Source of the DNA: Puffinus mauretanicus
Taxonomy: Eukaryota > Chordata > Aves > Procellariiformes > Procellariidae
Assembly: GCA_023333565.1 (NCBI GenBank)
Contig: JAJKFH010000913.1
Location: 186,001-250,000, forward strand
Length of the DNA: 64,000 nt
Reading direction: 5' to 3'
Part shown: positions 61,836-64,000 of the stretch, in pieces
Layout of the letters: every line of letters begins with the position of its first letter
Numbering within the stretch: position 1 is the stretch's first letter
Program-made: the position numbers and the translations under genes
The notes under the pieces: model-generated
Databases searched by the model: none
What the model saw: only the letters and a program-made list of their open reading frames with translations
What the model was told of the DNA's origin: nothing

Positions 61836-61862
61836 ATGCATGCACGCGCGCGCGCACACACG
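61836..61862. repeat. 27-bp alternating purine-pyrimidine tract (CG/CA), Z-DNA prone
   Basis: ATGCATGCA is followed by a CG-dinucleotide run (61845-61855) and then CACACACG. Purine and pyrimidine alternate without a break for 27 bases, the classic Z-DNA pattern. Confidence 0.88.
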
Positions 61863-64000
61863 GCTTTCATACTTGATTTGTGTAAAAAAAATCAATGAGC
61901 ATCCCATCCTAGAATTATAGTGGGTTAGTTTTATGGCAGCAAACATAGACATCATTTGCATCCACAAAACTGCTACTAAAAAGTTAATACATTCAGAGCA
62001 AAATTACTACCCGTTTGCACCCCAAAATAGATTTGTTTTTATGTGTCATAGAGACTTTAGAAAATCCCTCTGGAATAAAGATTTGGGAACCTAATTTTCA
62101 GTTCTTCAAATTTTCATTTTTAAAGAAGATAAGTACAGGAAGATATTAATATTATGAGAGAAAAAATGCTTTATATGCCTCCAAGTGCTACATTTCGTTA
62201 GGCATCTTTTATTGTGTCATGTTGTTGCAGCTGAGGTCATAGTATGATGCTGGGAGAGCTCTGTCTAGTCAGAGGAAAGTGGCTGCTCTTCATAGATATT
62301 TTAATTTAAATCTTTGCCCTGTTACATAGGTGATTTCCATAATTATTTTTTGTGTGTGTCTGTGTGATGTCTACAGGATGAAAAATGTTGTAAACCTGTG
62401 GGAATTTTCTGGCACAGATGCATTTAGATAGTGAGAGTTGTTCTGCATTGTTTAAAGCAAGACATTTTTTGATTGTTTCCATGATGACTGTATGCATCAT
62501 TAACCCTTTTATTGTTGACATCCTACAGAGACCTGATATGTAGTCTTAATTATTTTAAAAGACACTTCTTTGTTACTTAGCTGGTGATTAAAAGTAAATT
62601 AAAAGATGGCAATGGCAGACTATTGTTGTTCATTAGCAGATCTAAAAACCTAATCATCTAGTAAGGGACTAATTTTCACATAATTTTTAAAACAATAAGT
62701 ACACTGGTGTAGAAATTATTTGTGCTGCTTCTACCAGTTAATTAACCAAATCCCCAGAGAGGTAGAGTGTGAGAGTGATTATTTTCTATTAATCGAACTG
62801 AGAAATTTAAAGTAGGAATCCCAGTCAAAACTCTTAACAATATTCCTTATAACAATAAAATTAGTTTGAACTTCAAGTGCTGAACAATATTGAGGATTCT
62901 AGCAGGGGAGAATGGGAAGGGCAAAGGCAAGAGCAAGGAGACAAAACACTCACTCATAATTTTGCAGAGAAAAAAGATGAATTATGGAGGCAGTGATGGA
63001 GTATATACAAGAACCCAGCCATGAAAAGAAACCATTTCTAAAGAAATATTAATTAAAATTGATTGAAAATTGTCCTTTAAGACTTTCACAAAAATTTCTT
63101 GAGTTTAGAAAAAGCAAAACCTCAAATTTGTTGATTAAAATAATGCCCCAGTTCTCAGCATTAATCGTAGTTAGTGCTTATGCTCCCCCTTTTTTCTCCA
63201 TTTTCAGGCTTTTATTTGGCAGATGGTGGTTCATGTGGTGAAATACAACAGTGATTGTTGAGGTTGAAGCCCTGCACCTCTCTCATATGCTTCATACACT
63301 GGCAGGTAGGACTGATCATCTTAGATGGTATTGGAGAACTCTCACTCCTATGGAGGAAATACCTTCTCTTTGAAGGAGCTGGTATTATTGCAGAAGTGAT
63401 GGTATAAAGGCATAACCAAGACAAGGTTTTAATACACTTTTAAAACTGTGATTAAAATATTTCAGCTTTGATACATTATATGGACATTTTAAGAAAAGCA
63501 AAGGCAAATTAACACACAGTTTTGGAAAAATTTTGATTGATAGAAAATCTAATTGTTCAAATGATAAAAAATTCTTTAATACGCATAGGTAGCAAGGAAA
63601 AAAAACTCTTCTGCCCATTGAATTTTTTAATAGGAAAGCAGGGCTATAAAAAAGGATGTTTAGCTGCAGTGAAGGAGTAAAATCCTGGAGGCTGTGACAC
63701 CTGTGCCTCTTTGCCTGTCACAAAAATTCTAAAACTTCCAACCACAACCCCCTGCTTAAATTCATTAAATCCTTTCTCAACCCTTATAAAAAATTTTGTG
63801 TGACTCAGCAATTCACTCAACTTTCTATCTCAGTTTATGCAAGATACAGGTATGTTAAAACTTGAAAGCCAGATGCAGAAATACCCCTCTGTGCTCGTAG
63901 GACTGAACACAGTGCAGTTTGGTGGGGTTTCTCTCATGAGTAGGAGCTCTCGTTGTAAGGAAGAGAAAGGCCATTTTTGAGGTCTATAACTTCTATCTTC

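Larger units (their letters stand above)
60276..64000. other. AT-rich noncoding stretch, no gene recognised
   Basis: Short frames only. It includes two microsatellites (listed) and a TATA-like GGCTATAAAAAAGG near 63641-63654 with no downstream exon evidence. Nothing indicates a gene continuing out of the window. Confidence 0.7.

Noticed and set aside
63641..63654. TATA-like GGCTATAAAAAAGG
   Set aside because: TATA-like strings are frequent in AT-rich DNA; there is no exon, CpG enrichment or other promoter evidence nearby.
1..64000. Search for tRNA, rRNA, snRNA, CRISPR-like arrays, operons or microRNA clusters
   Set aside because: None could be supported. No tRNA box pairs with cloverleaf potential, no regular spaced repeat array and no bacterial-type gene organisation were seen. 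Single microRNA hairpins cannot be excluded by eye.

Overview
This window reads as nuclear DNA from a bird, probably a member of Neoaves. The evidence is the repeat content: two CR1 LINE copies, one of them a recent-type copy ending in the avian ATTCTATG octamer tail, and two solo LTRs of endogenous retrovirus types that I recognise as abundant in neoavian genomes. There are also thin, old fragments resembling MIR/CORE-SINEs and other ancient amniote repeats. Overall the DNA is AT-rich, strongly CpG-poor and full of stop codons in all frames, as expected for a gene desert or a very long intron.

I found no protein-coding exon, tRNA, rRNA or other RNA gene that I can support. Nearly all longer open stretches lie inside repeats (CR1 ORF2 at about 36.4-37.1 kb; the GC-rich repeats of the LTR at about 50.2-51.3 kb) or in a small CpG-rich patch near 28.9 kb, or are chance runs.

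Layout. 1-17.9 kb: unique AT-rich noncoding DNA with small tandem repeats, a perfect palindrome and a possible ancient CR1 tail. 17,958-18,464: a plus-strand solo LTR with a perfect 5-bp target-site duplication. 18.5-28.8 kb: noncoding, with one ancient repeat. 28,848-29,035: a compact CpG-rich cluster, the best candidate for a promoter. 29-36.3 kb: AT-rich DNA with a homeodomain-motif-rich stretch near 32.2-32.4 kb that resembles a conserved developmental enhancer. 36,362-37,131: a 5'-truncated minus-strand CR1 whose reverse-transcriptase reading frame is still open end to end despite two compensating deletions. 37-50 kb: noncoding, with an enhancer-like stretch at 41.5-42.1 kb, a MIR-like fragment and a G-quadruplex-prone tract. 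50,169-51,314: a minus-strand solo LTR carrying an internal minisatellite of about 46-50 bp period. 51.3-64 kb: noncoding, with a second MIR-like fragment, an older plus-strand CR1, an enhancer-like stretch near 58.6-59.0 kb, another ancient repeat and a Z-DNA-prone tract.

No new biological system is evident. The points most worth checking are the CpG cluster, the homeodomain-motif-rich candidate enhancers, the shared U5-like module of the two different LTRs, and the open CR1 frame. Repeat family assignments come from remembered consensus sequences, not from a search.
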